64,000 bases of DNA from Oceanicoccus sp. (GTDB lineage: Bacteria > Pseudomonadota > Gammaproteobacteria > Pseudomonadales > Dasaniaceae): contig NZ_JAQWFR010000005.1 in NCBI RefSeq assembly GCF_029238675.1, positions 22,817 through 86,816 on the forward strand, in the 5' to 3' direction. The notes beneath the pieces were generated by a model. The model was given only the letters and a program-made list of their open reading frames with translations, had not been told where the DNA came from and searched no databases. A program made the translations under genes and the position numbers. Numbering within the stretch: position 1 is the stretch's first letter; each line of letters opens with the position of its first letter. Below are positions 10,046 through 19,531 of this stretch, in pieces.

Positions 10046-10807
10046 TTAGTTCACCTCTCTGAGCGATTGATCATCGTCATCACGACCACCGTAACGGCGA
10101 TCACGCTGGTTATAGCTGGTTAACGCCGCATGCATATCGGCTTCACCAAAGTCGGGCCATAGGGTCTCGGTAAAAAAGAACTCGGAATAAGCCAACTGCC
10201 ATAATAAAAAATTGCTAATGCGCTGCTCACCCGCAGTACGAATGCACAGGTCGGGTTTAGGAAGGTCTGCCAGGGAAATATATTGGTCCAGCAAGGTCTC
10301 GTCCACTTGTTCTGGTTCAAGGGTGCCCGCTTTAACCTGTTCTGCCAGCTGACGAGCGGCATTGGCAATATCCCACTTGCCACCGTAATCAACGGCTATT
10401 ACCAAGGTCGTATCGGTGTTTTCTGCCGTTAGTTGCTCGGCATATTCCATCTGTTTAATCAGGCCATCGCTAAAACGCTGGCGGTCACCAATAAAACGCA
10501 CCCGCACACCATCTTGGTTTAGCTGTTTGATTTCGCCTTTAAGATAGCTGGAAAACAAAGTCATCAAGGCTTTGACTTCCAGGCTGGGACGTTGCCAGTT
10601 TTCACTACTAAAGGCGAACAGGGTAACTATTTCTACGCCATTATCTTTAGCTGTGCGCAAAACCGTGCGCACGGTTTCCACACCGGCCTTATGACCCATA
10701 GGGGTTGACTTGCCCTGACGCTTTGCCCAGCGACCGTTACCATCCATAATGATGGCAAGATGCCGTGGGACTTCCCTGTAGGAATACGGGCCAGATGAGT
10801 CAGACAT
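10046..10807 (-). CDS. uppS: di-trans,poly-cis-undecaprenyl pyrophosphate synthase UppS
   Basis: Cis-prenyltransferase that extends farnesyl pyrophosphate to the C55 carrier lipid for peptidoglycan and O-antigen. The substrate-binding motif HLAIIMDGNGRWAKRQGK is near residue 15, and DLCIRTAGEQRISNFLLWQ is the second signature near residue 190. The length of 253 aa is standard. It lies 64 bases downstream of frr and directly before cdsA. Confidence 0.96.
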   Translation of the reverse strand: MSDSSGPYSYREVPRHLAIIMDGNGRWAKRQGKSTPMGHKAGVETVRTVLRTAKDNGVEIVTLFAFSSENWQRPSLEVKALMTLFSSYLKGEIKQLNQDGVRVRFIGDRQRFSDGLIKQMEYAEQLTAENTDTTLVIAVDYGGKWDIANAARQLAEQVKAGTLEPEQVDETLLDQYISLADLPKPDLCIRTAGEQRISNFLLWQLAYSEFFFTETLWPDFGEADMHAALTSYNQRDRRYGGRDDDDQSLREVN

Positions 10808-10871
10808 AGTGCTTAATAAACCCTTTCAACAGTACTGTATCGATGGCGATAAAATATAGACCGCAAGCCGT

Positions 10872-11429
10872 TTATATTTCCATTAAGTCGGCTTCTTTAA
10901 CGGCCAGGGTTTTGTCTATCTCTGCAATAAAGCGATCGGTAATTTTCTGCACATCATCCTGCGCTTTACGCTCTTCATCTTCAGAAATTTCTTTTTCTTT
11001 TTGTAAATCTTTTAAGTCCGCCAAAATATCGCGACGGATATTACGTACAGAAACCCGGGATTGTTCAGCTTCCTGTTTGGCACGCTTGGTAAAACCTTTA
11101 CGCGTCTCTTCTGTCAGCATCGGCATGGGAATGCGAATCACAGCGCCCGCTGTAGAAGGGTTCAAACCCAGGTCAGACTTCATAATAGCCTTTTCAACAT
11201 CGGGAACGATATTTTTTTCCCAGGGAACTACAGACAGCGTGCGCGCATCTTCTACATTGATTGCCGCCACTTGGCTAAGGGGCGTTTCAGAACCGTAGTA
11301 AGACACACGAATACCATCCAAAATACTGGGATGCGCACGCCCGGTTCTAATTTTATTTAAGCTAGTACCCAGAGCGACCAGGGTTTTTTCCATACGCTCT
11401 TCAGCATCTTTTTTTAAATCTTCAATCAC
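10872..11429 (-). CDS. frr: ribosome recycling factor
   Basis: Works with EF-G to split post-termination ribosomes. At 185 aa it is the canonical size. Readable family stretches include [38 protein letters not shown] and the C-terminal helix [19 protein letters not shown] of the three-helix bundle. Gene order tsf-pyrH-frr-uppS is conserved in proteobacteria. Confidence 0.97.
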   Translation of the reverse strand: MIEDLKKDAEERMEKTLVALGTSLNKIRTGRAHPSILDGIRVSYYGSETPLSQVAAINVEDARTLSVVPWEKNIVPDVEKAIMKSDLGLNPSTAGAVIRIPMPMLTEETRKGFTKRAKQEAEQSRVSVRNIRRDILADLKDLQKEKEISEDEERKAQDDVQKITDRFIAEIDKTLAVKEADLMEI

Positions 11430-11486
11430 GGGCCGTCTCCCAACTCGCTATGTGTTTATTAATAGAATGTTTATCTAATATCGCGT

Positions 11487-12215
11487 TTATTGCTGCTCAA
11501 AAACCAGCGTGCCTTCATCACCGCCATTGACGATATTCAACAAAGCGCCCTGCTTTTCCATTTCAAAAATACGCAGCGGCATATTGTGATCGCGACATAA
11601 AACAATCGCCGTTAGATCCATCACCTCAAGCTTCTTATCGAGTACTTCATCATAACTCAACTCATCATATTTAGTGGCTGTAGGATCCTTCACTGGGTCA
11701 GCAGTATACACACCATCAACCTTGGTAGCCTTCAGTACGATTTCTGCATCCACTTCAATACCTCGAAGGCAGGCTGCTGAATCGGTAGTAAAGAATGGAT
11801 TACCGGTGCCCGCTGAAAAAATAACTACCTCACTTCGCTCAAGGAAACGCATCGCTTTACGGCGATCATAGTGATCGACCACACCACTCATCGGGATGGA
11901 GGACATAACACGGGAAGGTATATTGGCTCGCTCCAGGGCATCACGCATGGCCAAACCATTCATCACAGTGGCCAGCATCCCCATATGGTCGCCGGTAACA
12001 CGGTCCAAACCGGCTTGTTGTAGCGACGCACCGCGGAATAGGTTACCGCCACCAATCACCAAACCTACCTGAATACCAATACCCACTAGCTGGCCAATTT
12101 CCAACGCCATGCGGTCAAGTACTTTGGGGTCAATACCAAAACCCTCATCGCCCATTAAGGCCTCACCACTAAGCTTTAATAAAATACGCTTATATTTTTT
12201 GTCGGTGCCGGGCAT
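11487..12215 (-). CDS. pyrH: uridylate kinase PyrH (UMP kinase)
   Basis: Bacterial-type UMP kinase of the amino-acid-kinase superfamily (hexameric, feedback-regulated by UTP in characterised members). The N-terminal ATP-binding motif [14 protein letters not shown], the glycine-rich [10 protein letters not shown] and the acceptor-site region [15 protein letters not shown] are all readable. It is 242 aa. It is separated from tsf by a hairpin terminator, suggesting partly independent expression. Confidence 0.97.
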   Translation of the reverse strand: MPGTDKKYKRILLKLSGEALMGDEGFGIDPKVLDRMALEIGQLVGIGIQVGLVIGGGNLFRGASLQQAGLDRVTGDHMGMLATVMNGLAMRDALERANIPSRVMSSIPMSGVVDHYDRRKAMRFLERSEVVIFSAGTGNPFFTTDSAACLRGIEVDAEIVLKATKVDGVYTADPVKDPTATKYDELSYDEVLDKKLEVMDLTAIVLCRDHNMPLRIFEMEKQGALLNIVNGGDEGTLVFEQQ

Positions 12216-12268
12216 AAAAACTCCTTGAGCAATAGGTTATGGGTTGCGATTGTATAACAGTCAGACAG

Positions 12269-12295
12269 AAAAAAGGGGCCCTAAGGCCCCTTTTT
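12269..12295 (-). terminator. rho-independent terminator after tsf
   Basis: Stem GGGGCC/GGCCCC around a four-base loop, with A6 on one side and T5 on the other, in the gap between tsf and pyrH. Read on the minus strand the hairpin is followed by a run of six T. It probably reduces rather than abolishes read-through into pyrH. Confidence 0.8.
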
Positions 12296-12306
12296 AACAA
12301 CTTCGC

Positions 12307-13170
12307 TTAGCCGTTCAATTGAGCGGCAACCTCAGCTGCGAAATCCGTCTCATCTTTTTCGATACCTTCGCCCACTTCATAGCGAACAAAGGTAACCACT
12401 TCTGCGCCGCCATCTTTAGCCAACTGGCCAACGGTCACTTCAGGGTTTTTAACAAAGGGCTGGTCCAGCAGGCTGTTCTCTTTCAAGAACTTCTGGATAC
12501 GGCCAACCATCATTTTCTCAACGATATTTTCTGGCTTGCCTTCCATATCAGGCTGGGCCTTGATGATGTCTTTTTCTTTCTCAACCGCTTCAGCAGGCAT
12601 ATCTTCAGCGCGAACAACCTGAGGGTTAACCGCCGCTACGTGCATAGCGATATCTTTAGCCAACTCAGCATCACCACCTTTCAGGGATACCAATACCGCG
12701 ATACGGTTGTTTGAGTGAGTGTAGCTGCCTACAACGCCGTCAGATTCCAGAACTTCGCTGCGACGCACAGAAATGTTCTCGCCGATTTTCTGTACCAGGG
12801 CTTCACGGGCAGTGCTTAAGTCACCGTCCATCAACGCTTCGATATCGGTCTGCTTGTCGGCAAACGCTTTGTCAGTCACCTGACCAACAAAAGCTAATAA
12901 ACCTTCATCACGGGCGGCAAAGTCAGTTTCGCTGTTCACCTCAATCACCAAACCATAGCTGCCATCGTCAGCTACTTTAACCGCCACAACACCTTCAGCA
13001 GCAGTACGGCCAGCTTTTTTGGCGGCCTTCATACCACTGTTTTTACGCATCTCTTCAATTGCCGCATCAATATCACCGCCGGCTTCAGTCAGTGCTTTTT
13101 TGCACTCCATCATGCCAAGACCGGTGCGGTCGCGTAGTTCTTTAACCATTTTTGCAGAAATAGCTGCCAT
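12307..13170 (-). CDS. tsf: translation elongation factor Ts
   Basis: Guanine-nucleotide exchange factor for EF-Tu. It begins with a UBA-like domain (about 1-55: [31 protein letters not shown]). The core exchange motif SETDFAARD follows near residue 80, and MHVAAVNP lies in the second core half. The length of 287 aa matches gammaproteobacterial EF-Ts. It is the second gene of the rpsB-tsf unit. Confidence 0.97.
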   Translation of the reverse strand: MAAISAKMVKELRDRTGLGMMECKKALTEAGGDIDAAIEEMRKNSGMKAAKKAGRTAAEGVVAVKVADDGSYGLVIEVNSETDFAARDEGLLAFVGQVTDKAFADKQTDIEALMDGDLSTAREALVQKIGENISVRRSEVLESDGVVGSYTHSNNRIAVLVSLKGGDAELAKDIAMHVAAVNPQVVRAEDMPAEAVEKEKDIIKAQPDMEGKPENIVEKMMVGRIQKFLKENSLLDQPFVKNPEVTVGQLAKDGGAEVVTFVRYEVGEGIEKDETDFAAEVAAQLNG

Positions 13171-13237
13171 CGTCTTATTCCTCTAACACATGCGCTAAAC
13201 CTTAAGGGCAAGGCGCAGAAAACTAAAAAAAGGTTTC

Positions 13238-13262
13238 AAAAAAGGGGGCTCAGCCCCCTTTA
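13238..13262 (-). terminator. terminator/attenuator hairpin between rpsB and tsf
   Basis: A GGGGGC/GCCCCC stem with a three-base loop, flanked by A and T tracts; on the minus strand it runs into six T. It lies immediately after the rpsB stop and about 70 bases before tsf. It may set the S2 to EF-Ts ratio by partial termination, as inferred for other rpsB-tsf operons. Confidence 0.75.
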
Positions 13263-13282
13263 AAGCTCAAAGGCTGCTGAAC

Positions 13283-14047
13283 TTACTCAGCGACTGGAGC
13301 TTCTGGTGCTGCTTCAGCAGCTGGAGCTTCTTCAACAAACTCGTTTTTTGGTGCAGAGCCGTCAGCAGCTTTTCCCGCTAAAATGGCATCGGCAACGGCT
13401 GTTGCATAAAGCTTGATAGCGCGGATCGCATCATCATTACCAGGGATAACATAATCAACACCATCAGGGTTGCTGTTAGTATCCACAATACCGATAACCG
13501 GTATACCCAGGTTGTTAGCTTCCTGGATAGCAATACGCTCCTGGTCAACATCGATAACAAACAAGGCGTCAGGTAAACCACCCATATCCTTGATACCACC
13601 GATAGAACGCTCTAATTTTTCCATCGCACGGGTACGCATCAGGGCTTCTTTCTTGGTCAATTTGTCGAAAGTACCGTCTGACTGCTGAGTTTCAAGGTCG
13701 CGAAGACGCTTGATAGAACCGCGGATAGTTTTGTAGTTGGTTAACATGCCGCCTAACCAGCGGTGGCTAACGTATGGCTGGCTGGCACGGATGGCCTGCT
13801 CTTGCATGATTTTACCGGCGGCACGCTTGGTACCCACGAATAAAATCTTGTTTTTACCAACAGACAGCTTCTGCATAAACGCTAAAGCTTCGTTGAAGGC
13901 TGGAACAGTGTGCTCCAGATTGATGATATGGATCTTGTTACGGGCGCCGAAAATATATTCGCCCATTTTTGGATTCCAGTAGCGAGTCTGGTGACCAAAG
14001 TGGACGCCAGCTTGCAACATGTCACGCATGCTTACTTGAGTACTCAT
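13283..14047 (-). CDS. rpsB: 30S ribosomal protein S2
   Basis: Small-subunit ribosomal protein needed for S1 binding. Classic motifs are present: [62 protein letters not shown] and [23 protein letters not shown]. The 254-aa protein ends in an acidic Ala/Glu/Pro-rich tail, common in this family. First gene of the large minus-strand cluster. Confidence 0.98.
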   Translation of the reverse strand: MSTQVSMRDMLQAGVHFGHQTRYWNPKMGEYIFGARNKIHIINLEHTVPAFNEALAFMQKLSVGKNKILFVGTKRAAGKIMQEQAIRASQPYVSHRWLGGMLTNYKTIRGSIKRLRDLETQQSDGTFDKLTKKEALMRTRAMEKLERSIGGIKDMGGLPDALFVIDVDQERIAIQEANNLGIPVIGIVDTNSNPDGVDYVIPGNDDAIRAIKLYATAVADAILAGKAADGSAPKNEFVEEAPAAEAAPEAPVAE

Positions 14048-14213
14048 ATAGATACCTTTTACGGGTTAGGCCTCCATATACCCCATCAATCAACCCCGGC
14101 TCGGATTCAAATATCCGTTGAGGGCACCCTGACCAATGTGACGGTATATGTGCGGATTTAGTTAATAGTTTTTACCCAATTTCAAGGCCGATCTGGCTGG
14201 CCCCAAATTTGAG
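14048..14213 (-). promoter_or_regulatory. candidate structured 5' leader of rpsB
   Basis: About 165 bases lie between the candidate rpsB promoter and its ATG with no reading frame of note. Read on the minus strand they contain a CGGAT/ATCCG hairpin nested in a CAAC/GTTG pairing. In gammaproteobacteria the rpsB leader is a target of S2 autorepression and is catalogued as the t44 RNA. Position and length fit, but I could not compare the structure. Confidence 0.35.
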
Positions 14214-14220
14214 TGCGCGC

Positions 14221-14249
14221 TTTATACCATAAGACCATGCTGACTTAAA
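14221..14249 (-). promoter_or_regulatory. rpsB: candidate rpsB promoter with GC-rich discriminator
   Basis: On the minus strand TATAAA (14226-14221) is followed by the GC-only discriminator GCGCGC, the arrangement typical of stringently controlled ribosomal-protein promoters. The -35 match at a 17-base spacer (TTTAAG) is weak. Confidence 0.4.
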
Positions 14250-14319
14250 GTTAAAGGGGGGGTTTTGTGTGAATTTGGCTGAAATTGGGGGCACATACTA
14301 AAGAAGGCCGTACCCCCCA

Positions 14320-14390
14320 CCGTCATTCCCGCGAAGGCGGGAATCCAGTGGAACATGCAGGCTGGATTCCCGCCTACGCGGGAATGACGG
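14320..14390. repeat. REP/MITE-like palindromic element, short form
   Basis: 71-bp inverted repeat between the divergent rpsB and map genes. Its arms start CCGTCATTCCCGCGAAGGCG and end with the complementary CGCGGGAATGACGG. The centre lacks the inner hairpin seen in the copies at 33660 and 49321. One of seven related copies in the window. Confidence 0.85.
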
Positions 14391-14480
14391 TTCGTATAGG
14401 AAAAAAAGCGTAAACGAGATGTAAGAGCTGAGGTGGGCAGGTCTTTCCCACACCATCTACTAACCCGATCAAACAACAAC

Positions 14481-14486
14481 TATAAT
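14481..14486 (+). promoter_or_regulatory. map: candidate -10 element for map
   Basis: Exact TATAAT, 131 bases before the map start and downstream of the REP element. No convincing -35 was seen at 16-18 bases. It is the best candidate in the gap for the map-glnD transcript. Confidence 0.3.
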
Positions 14487-14617
14487 CCCCCCCAACCAAC
14501 AAAGATAACTTTAGCTATTGCCGACACGCATGGTTTACAATAGCAAACTCGCGGCACAACCTACCGCCAAAAAATATTATTTTCCTATAATTTCAAAGAG
14601 TTAAACCAAAAAACATC

Positions 14618-15400
14618 ATGAGCGTCGCTATTAAAACTGCCGATCAGATCGAGAAAATGCGGGTAGCGGGCCGTTTAGCCGCCGAAGTATTGGAAATGAT
14701 CGCCCCTTCTGTCCAAGCCGGTATCAGCACTGAAGAGCTGGATAGGATCTGCCACGACTATATCGTCAATACCCAGAAAGCCATCCCGGCACCGCTTAAC
14801 TACCATGGTTTCCCCAAATCCATCTGCACCTCAGTTAACGAAGTGGTATGCCACGGCATTCCTTCAGAGAAAAAAATCCTTAAAAACGGCGATATTATCA
14901 ATATAGATATTACCGTGATTAAAGATGGCTTCCACGGCGATACCAGCCAGATGTTCCATATTGGCAAGCCTCTAAAACACAACGAGCGTCTGGTCTCCAT
15001 CACCCAGGAATGCCTCTACAAGGCCATTGATATAGTTCGCCCCGGCACCACCCTCGGGGATATCGGCCATGTAATTCAAAAACACGCTGAAGCCAACTAC
15101 TATTCCATAGTCAGGGAATATTGCGGCCACGGCATTGGCGAAGTTTTCCACGAAGACCCCCAAGTGCTGCATTACGGCAACAAAGGCGCTGGTCTGGTAT
15201 TGAAAGAAGGCATGACCTTTACCATTGAGCCTATGCTGAATGCGGGTAAACGCCACGTAAAACTCAGCAAAAAAGATGGTTGGACCGTCACCACCAAAGA
15301 CAGCCGCCCATCAGCCCAATGGGAACATACGCTTCTTATCACAGCAGATGGTGTCGATGTACTGACCGCCCGTAAAGACGAGCCTTATTACAAAGGCTAA
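14618..15400 (+). CDS. map: methionine aminopeptidase type I
   Basis: Removes the initiator Met from nascent proteins co-translationally. The 260-aa pita-bread fold has its metal ligands visible: Asp in NIDITVIKDGFHGDTSQMF (two aspartates), His in YCGHGIGEVFHEDP, Glu in FTIEPML and Glu in SAQWEHTLLI. It is divergent from rpsB and followed 34 bases later by glnD, the arrangement found in enterics and pseudomonads. Confidence 0.97.
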   Translation: MSVAIKTADQIEKMRVAGRLAAEVLEMIAPSVQAGISTEELDRICHDYIVNTQKAIPAPLNYHGFPKSICTSVNEVVCHGIPSEKKILKNGDIINIDITVIKDGFHGDTSQMFHIGKPLKHNERLVSITQECLYKAIDIVRPGTTLGDIGHVIQKHAEANYYSIVREYCGHGIGEVFHEDPQVLHYGNKGAGLVLKEGMTFTIEPMLNAGKRHVKLSKKDGWTVTTKDSRPSAQWEHTLLITADGVDVLTARKDEPYYKG

Positions 15401-15434
15401 CATCACTAAAGAACATTTAAGGCAGACACTGCAC

Positions 15435-18125
15435 ATGAACGAGCAGCCCTTCTCTATTCCAGCGACGGTTTTTGACCCAGAGCTTTTTACCCAGGCATTA
15501 AAAAGTGCCAAGTCCCCCATCCCCCTGCTGAAAAAAAACATCGAACGCACCACCGACTACCTGCACCAGCAGTACCAGCAAGGTGCCTATATTCGCGACC
15601 TGGTTTGGTCTCGCTCAAACTTTATTGACCAAATACTTCAATCCAGCTGGCAACGTTTTGACTGGGGCGACAACAACGACATCTGCCTGATTGCTGTTGG
15701 CGGCTATGGCCGCGGAGAACTGCACCCCCACTCAGATATTGACCTGCTAATTTTATTATCCGACGAGGCTGCAGTAGAGCGCTTACAACAACCTATCAGC
15801 GACTTTATAACCCTACTCTGGGATATCAGCCTCGATATCGGCCACAGCGTTCGCACTATCGACCAATGTATCCAGGAAGCGGAAAAAGATATCACCATCG
15901 TTACCAACCTGATGGCATCCAGGGTGCTATGCGGCGCAGACCCACTGCACCAGGCCATGATGGACGGCACCGGCAGCGATAAAATGTGGAGCAGCCAGCA
16001 ATTTTTCCGCGCCAAGTGGGATGAACAAATTGCTCGCCACCAAAAACACGGTAATAGTGAGTATGTACTGGAAGCCAATGTAAAAAACTCACCCGGCGGC
16101 CTGCGCGATATCCAAATGATCAGCTGGATTGCCCAACGCCATTTTTCTACCCGCAGCGTTGAAGAACTGATTGGCAAAGGTTTTTTAACCGAAGAAGAAA
16201 TTACCATCCTTAATCGCGGTATGGATTTTATGTGGCGGGTGAGATACGCCCTGCATATGGTAGCTGGCCGTGAGGAAGACCGACTACTGTTCGATCATCA
16301 ACGCACGCTGGCAAAAATGTTTGGCTACGATGATGACAACGCCAAAATGGCAGTAGAGCAATTTATGCAGTACTACTATCGCTGGGCGCTATCCCTCGGT
16401 GAGCTTAATGATGTCTTAATGCAGCATTTTGATGAGACTATTTTAAGAGCGTCTGAAGCGGAAACCATCGAAGAAATCAATTCACGCTTTCATGTCCGCA
16501 ACGGCCATATCGAAGTGACGAATGATAAAGTATTTGAACAAACGCCTTCTGCTTTACTGGAAATTTTTGTACTAATGGCGCAAAACCCCAGCATTGATGG
16601 TGCCCGCGCCTCCACCATTCGCCTGATCCGACTAAACCGCCACCTGATTGATGACGATTTTCGCAGCGACCCGGTAAACACTCGCGCCTTTATAGAAGTG
16701 TTACGCTCTCCACACAAAGTTGCACTGCAATTACGCCGTATGTTGCGCTTCGGGGTACTGGGAAAATACCTGCCGGAATTTGGCAAAATCATTGGCCAGA
16801 TGCAGCACGACCTGTTTCATATTTACTCAGTGGATGCCCATATTATGGAGGTGGTAAAAAATATGCGCCGCTTCCACTATGAAGAATCAAAAAAGAAATA
16901 CCCGGTAGCCGCCCGTGTTGTTAAGCGCCTGCCTAAAATAGAATTACTCTATATAGCCGGCCTATACCACGATATCGCCAAAGGCCGTGGTGGCGACCAC
17001 TCCACCCTGGGCATTATAGATGCACGTCATTTTTGTGAACGCCATAATTTAGGTAAACATGATGCCAACCTGGTTTGCTGGCTGGTAGAACACCATTTGC
17101 TAATGTCATCCGTGGCCCAAAGAAAAGATATTACCGACCCGGATGTCATCATTGAGTTTGCGCAAGTGGTTGGCGACCAAACACACCTTGACTATATCTA
17201 CACCCTGACGGTGGCCGATATCAACGCCACCAACCCCGACCTCTGGAATAGCTGGCGCGCCTCTTTATTGCGTCAACTGTATGCCGAAACTAAACGTGCT
17301 TTGCGCCGCGGACTGGAAAATCCCATCGACAAAGCCGACTGGATTCGCGAAACACAAACAGCGGCCATCGACCAATTGGAAGACCTGGGTTTTACTGAAG
17401 ATGAAATCCATGAGGTATGGGCCAAAACTGGAGAAGACTATTTTTTACGGGAAAAAGTTGACGATATAGTTTGGCATACCCAAGCTATTAGCCAACACAG
17501 TGATGCGGATACTCCCTGTGTACTACTGAAGGAAACCAGTGACCTGGACTTTGAAGGGGCGACACAAATTTTTATTCACGCCCGTCATAAAGATACTCTC
17601 TTTGCCCTGGTGGCCTCAGGCCTTGAGCAACTGGATTTAAACATCCAGGATGCCCGCATCTATAATTCAGGCACCGGCGTCACTCTGGATACCTTTTATG
17701 TGCTGGATAATAACGGCCAACCGATTGGCGATAACCCGGAAAGAACCGAGAAAATCAAAGACTTTCTGATCGAACATATAAAACAAACCACCGACTATAT
17801 CGACTTTATGCAACGCCGCACGCCACGGCAAATGCGTTTATTTTCAGTGCCAACGCAAACCACATTAACCACGGACCCCTCGGGTACCTATAGCATATTG
17901 GAAGTGATGACACCGGACCGTCCCGGCTTATTGGCGCGTATTGGTAAAATATTTTTCGATTACAATATCCAGTTACAAAACGCTAAAATTGCCACCCTGG
18001 GCGAACGGGTCGAAGATGTATTTTATATTACCGATCAAAACCAACAGCCTATTGAAGACCCTGACTTGCGCGAAGCTATCCAGATAGCTATTTGCAAAGA
18101 GCTGGATAAAAAAGCCGCCGCTTAA
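15435..18125 (+). CDS. glnD: bifunctional [PII] uridylyltransferase/uridylyl-removing enzyme GlnD
   Basis: Sensor of glutamine that adds UMP to or removes it from PII signal proteins, so controlling NtrB/NtrC and glutamine synthetase adenylylation. Domains in order: a nucleotidyltransferase with GGYGRGELHPHSDIDLL (about 89-105), a linker, an HD hydrolase domain with LYHDIAKGRGGDHS (about 515), and two C-terminal ACT domains (about 705-780 and 820-895) for glutamine sensing. It is 896 aa, full length. The position after map and before dapC matches Pseudomonas. Confidence 0.97.
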   Translation: MNEQPFSIPATVFDPELFTQALKSAKSPIPLLKKNIERTTDYLHQQYQQGAYIRDLVWSRSNFIDQILQSSWQRFDWGDNNDICLIAVGGYGRGELHPHSDIDLLILLSDEAAVERLQQPISDFITLLWDISLDIGHSVRTIDQCIQEAEKDITIVTNLMASRVLCGADPLHQAMMDGTGSDKMWSSQQFFRAKWDEQIARHQKHGNSEYVLEANVKNSPGGLRDIQMISWIAQRHFSTRSVEELIGKGFLTEEEITILNRGMDFMWRVRYALHMVAGREEDRLLFDHQRTLAKMFGYDDDNAKMAVEQFMQYYYRWALSLGELNDVLMQHFDETILRASEAETIEEINSRFHVRNGHIEVTNDKVFEQTPSALLEIFVLMAQNPSIDGARASTIRLIRLNRHLIDDDFRSDPVNTRAFIEVLRSPHKVALQLRRMLRFGVLGKYLPEFGKIIGQMQHDLFHIYSVDAHIMEVVKNMRRFHYEESKKKYPVAARVVKRLPKIELLYIAGLYHDIAKGRGGDHSTLGIIDARHFCERHNLGKHDANLVCWLVEHHLLMSSVAQRKDITDPDVIIEFAQVVGDQTHLDYIYTLTVADINATNPDLWNSWRASLLRQLYAETKRALRRGLENPIDKADWIRETQTAAIDQLEDLGFTEDEIHEVWAKTGEDYFLREKVDDIVWHTQAISQHSDADTPCVLLKETSDLDFEGATQIFIHARHKDTLFALVASGLEQLDLNIQDARIYNSGTGVTLDTFYVLDNNGQPIGDNPERTEKIKDFLIEHIKQTTDYIDFMQRRTPRQMRLFSVPTQTTLTTDPSGTYSILEVMTPDRPGLLARIGKIFFDYNIQLQNAKIATLGERVEDVFYITDQNQQPIEDPDLREAIQIAICKELDKKAAA

Positions 18126-18151
18126 ATAATTATTAACGAAAACGACAGCCA

Positions 18152-19402
18152 ATGAACCCTGATTTAAATCAATTACAGCCTTACCCGTTTGAAAAACTGA
18201 ATGCTTTAAAAGCAGCGGTAAGCCCGCCAGAAAACCTGCCCCATATTGCGCTATCTATCGGCGAACCCAAACACGAACCACCGGCCTTTGTTAAACAAAG
18301 CCTGAATGACAATATGGACAAACTGGCCAACTACCCCTCTACCAAAGGTCTACCGGAATTAAGCGCCCGTATTGGCCAATGGCTAACTCATCGCTTTAAG
18401 CTAACCGCTAACAGTATCGACCCCCAGCGCCATGTTATTCCGGTCAATGGTACCCGCGAGGCCATCTTTTCATTTGCCCAGGCCGCGATTAATAAAACTA
18501 CCGGTGACAAGCCACTGATTATCACCCCCAACCCGTTTTACCAAATTTATGAAGGCGCTGCCTTTTTAGCGGGAGCAGAGCCACACTTTCTACCCTGTCT
18601 GGAAGACAACCATTTTATTCCCGACTTTGACGCGGTCAGCGAAGATATCTGGCAGCGCTGCCAATTATTATTTCTCTGCTCACCGGGCAACCCTACCGGC
18701 GCGGTATTTGATAGCAAAACCTTGCACAAACTGATCGCACTGGCCGATCAATACGATTTTATTATCGCCAGTGATGAATGCTATTCAGAACTGTATTTTG
18801 ATGAACAACAACCACCTACCGGTTTATTGCAGGCATGCCGTGAAATAGGCAGGGATGACTACCGTCGCTGTGTGGTATTCCACAGCTTGTCAAAACGCTC
18901 GAACTTACCCGGACTACGCTCTGGTTTTATTGCCGGTGATGCCGACCTGCTAAAACCTTTTTTGCTCTACCGCACCTACCACGGTTGCGCCATGCCGATT
19001 CAACACCAGCTGGCCAGTATTGCAGCCTGGTCTGACGAAGACCATGTCAAAAGCAATCGCGACAAATACCGCGCCAAGTTTGATGCCGTGCTGGATATTC
19101 TCGGTGATAAGTTAGAAGTGTCCAAACCGGATGCCGGTTTTTATCTTTGGGCCAAAACGCCTATCAGTGATGTAGACTTCGCCCAACAACTATTCGCCCA
19201 GCAGAATATTACTGTCTTACCAGGCCGCTATATAGGCAGAACTGTTGACGGCTTAAACCCCGGGGAAAATCGTATCAGAATGGCATTGGTTGCGCCGCTG
19301 GAAGAGTGCATCACCGCAGCAAAGCGCATCCGGGAATTCCTAAACACCGTCATTCCCACAAACAACCGTCATTCCCGCGAAGGCGGGAATCCAGCGCTGT
19401 AG
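18152..19402 (+). CDS. dapC: succinyldiaminopimelate transaminase DapC
   Basis: PLP-dependent fold-type I aminotransferase that converts N-succinyl-2-amino-6-ketopimelate to N-succinyl-LL-diaminopimelate in the lysine/peptidoglycan pathway. Visible motifs include CSPGNPTGAVFD, ASDECYSELYFD and the Schiff-base Lys in HSLSKRSNLPGLRSGF (about 249). The conserved fold ends near KRIREFL. The remaining residues (about 20) read NTVIPTNNRHSREGGNPAL, and the last dozen are translated from the arm of a REP-like element that also supplies the stop codon. dapD lies four genes away, making a small lysine cluster. Confidence 0.93.
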   Translation: MNPDLNQLQPYPFEKLNALKAAVSPPENLPHIALSIGEPKHEPPAFVKQSLNDNMDKLANYPSTKGLPELSARIGQWLTHRFKLTANSIDPQRHVIPVNGTREAIFSFAQAAINKTTGDKPLIITPNPFYQIYEGAAFLAGAEPHFLPCLEDNHFIPDFDAVSEDIWQRCQLLFLCSPGNPTGAVFDSKTLHKLIALADQYDFIIASDECYSELYFDEQQPPTGLLQACREIGRDDYRRCVVFHSLSKRSNLPGLRSGFIAGDADLLKPFLLYRTYHGCAMPIQHQLASIAAWSDEDHVKSNRDKYRAKFDAVLDILGDKLEVSKPDAGFYLWAKTPISDVDFAQQLFAQQNITVLPGRYIGRTVDGLNPGENRIRMALVAPLEECITAAKRIREFLNTVIPTNNRHSREGGNPAL

Positions 19403-19494
19403 ATTTCTGCAGCCTGCCCTCGAATGCTTTAGTCGGGGGCGGAAGTAACAGCATAAGCATGCAGTCTGGATTCCCGCCTTCGCGGGAATGACGG
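19366..19494. repeat. REP/MITE-like palindromic element overlapping the end of dapC
   Basis: 129-bp element with arms CCGTCATTCCCGCG and CGCGGGAATGACGG and the shared right-inner sequence AACAGCATAAGCATGCAG. Its left arm encodes the last residues and stop of dapC. A partial extra copy of the left end (CACCGTCATTCCCA) lies just upstream at 19345-19358. The inner region is longer and more degenerate than in other copies. It ends 37 bases before nth. Confidence 0.87.
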
Positions 19495-19531
19495 TAATAT
19501 TCGCAATATAAAGGACAGGCTCTGGAATAAT

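Noticed and set aside
12319..12980. Plus-strand frames opposite tsf
   Set aside because: Shadow frames of a highly conserved gene with no independent support.
14222..14479. 85-aa minus-strand frame containing HSRVGGNPACMFHWIPAFAGMT
   Set aside because: Translation of the REP-like palindrome; the same peptide arises wherever the element lies.
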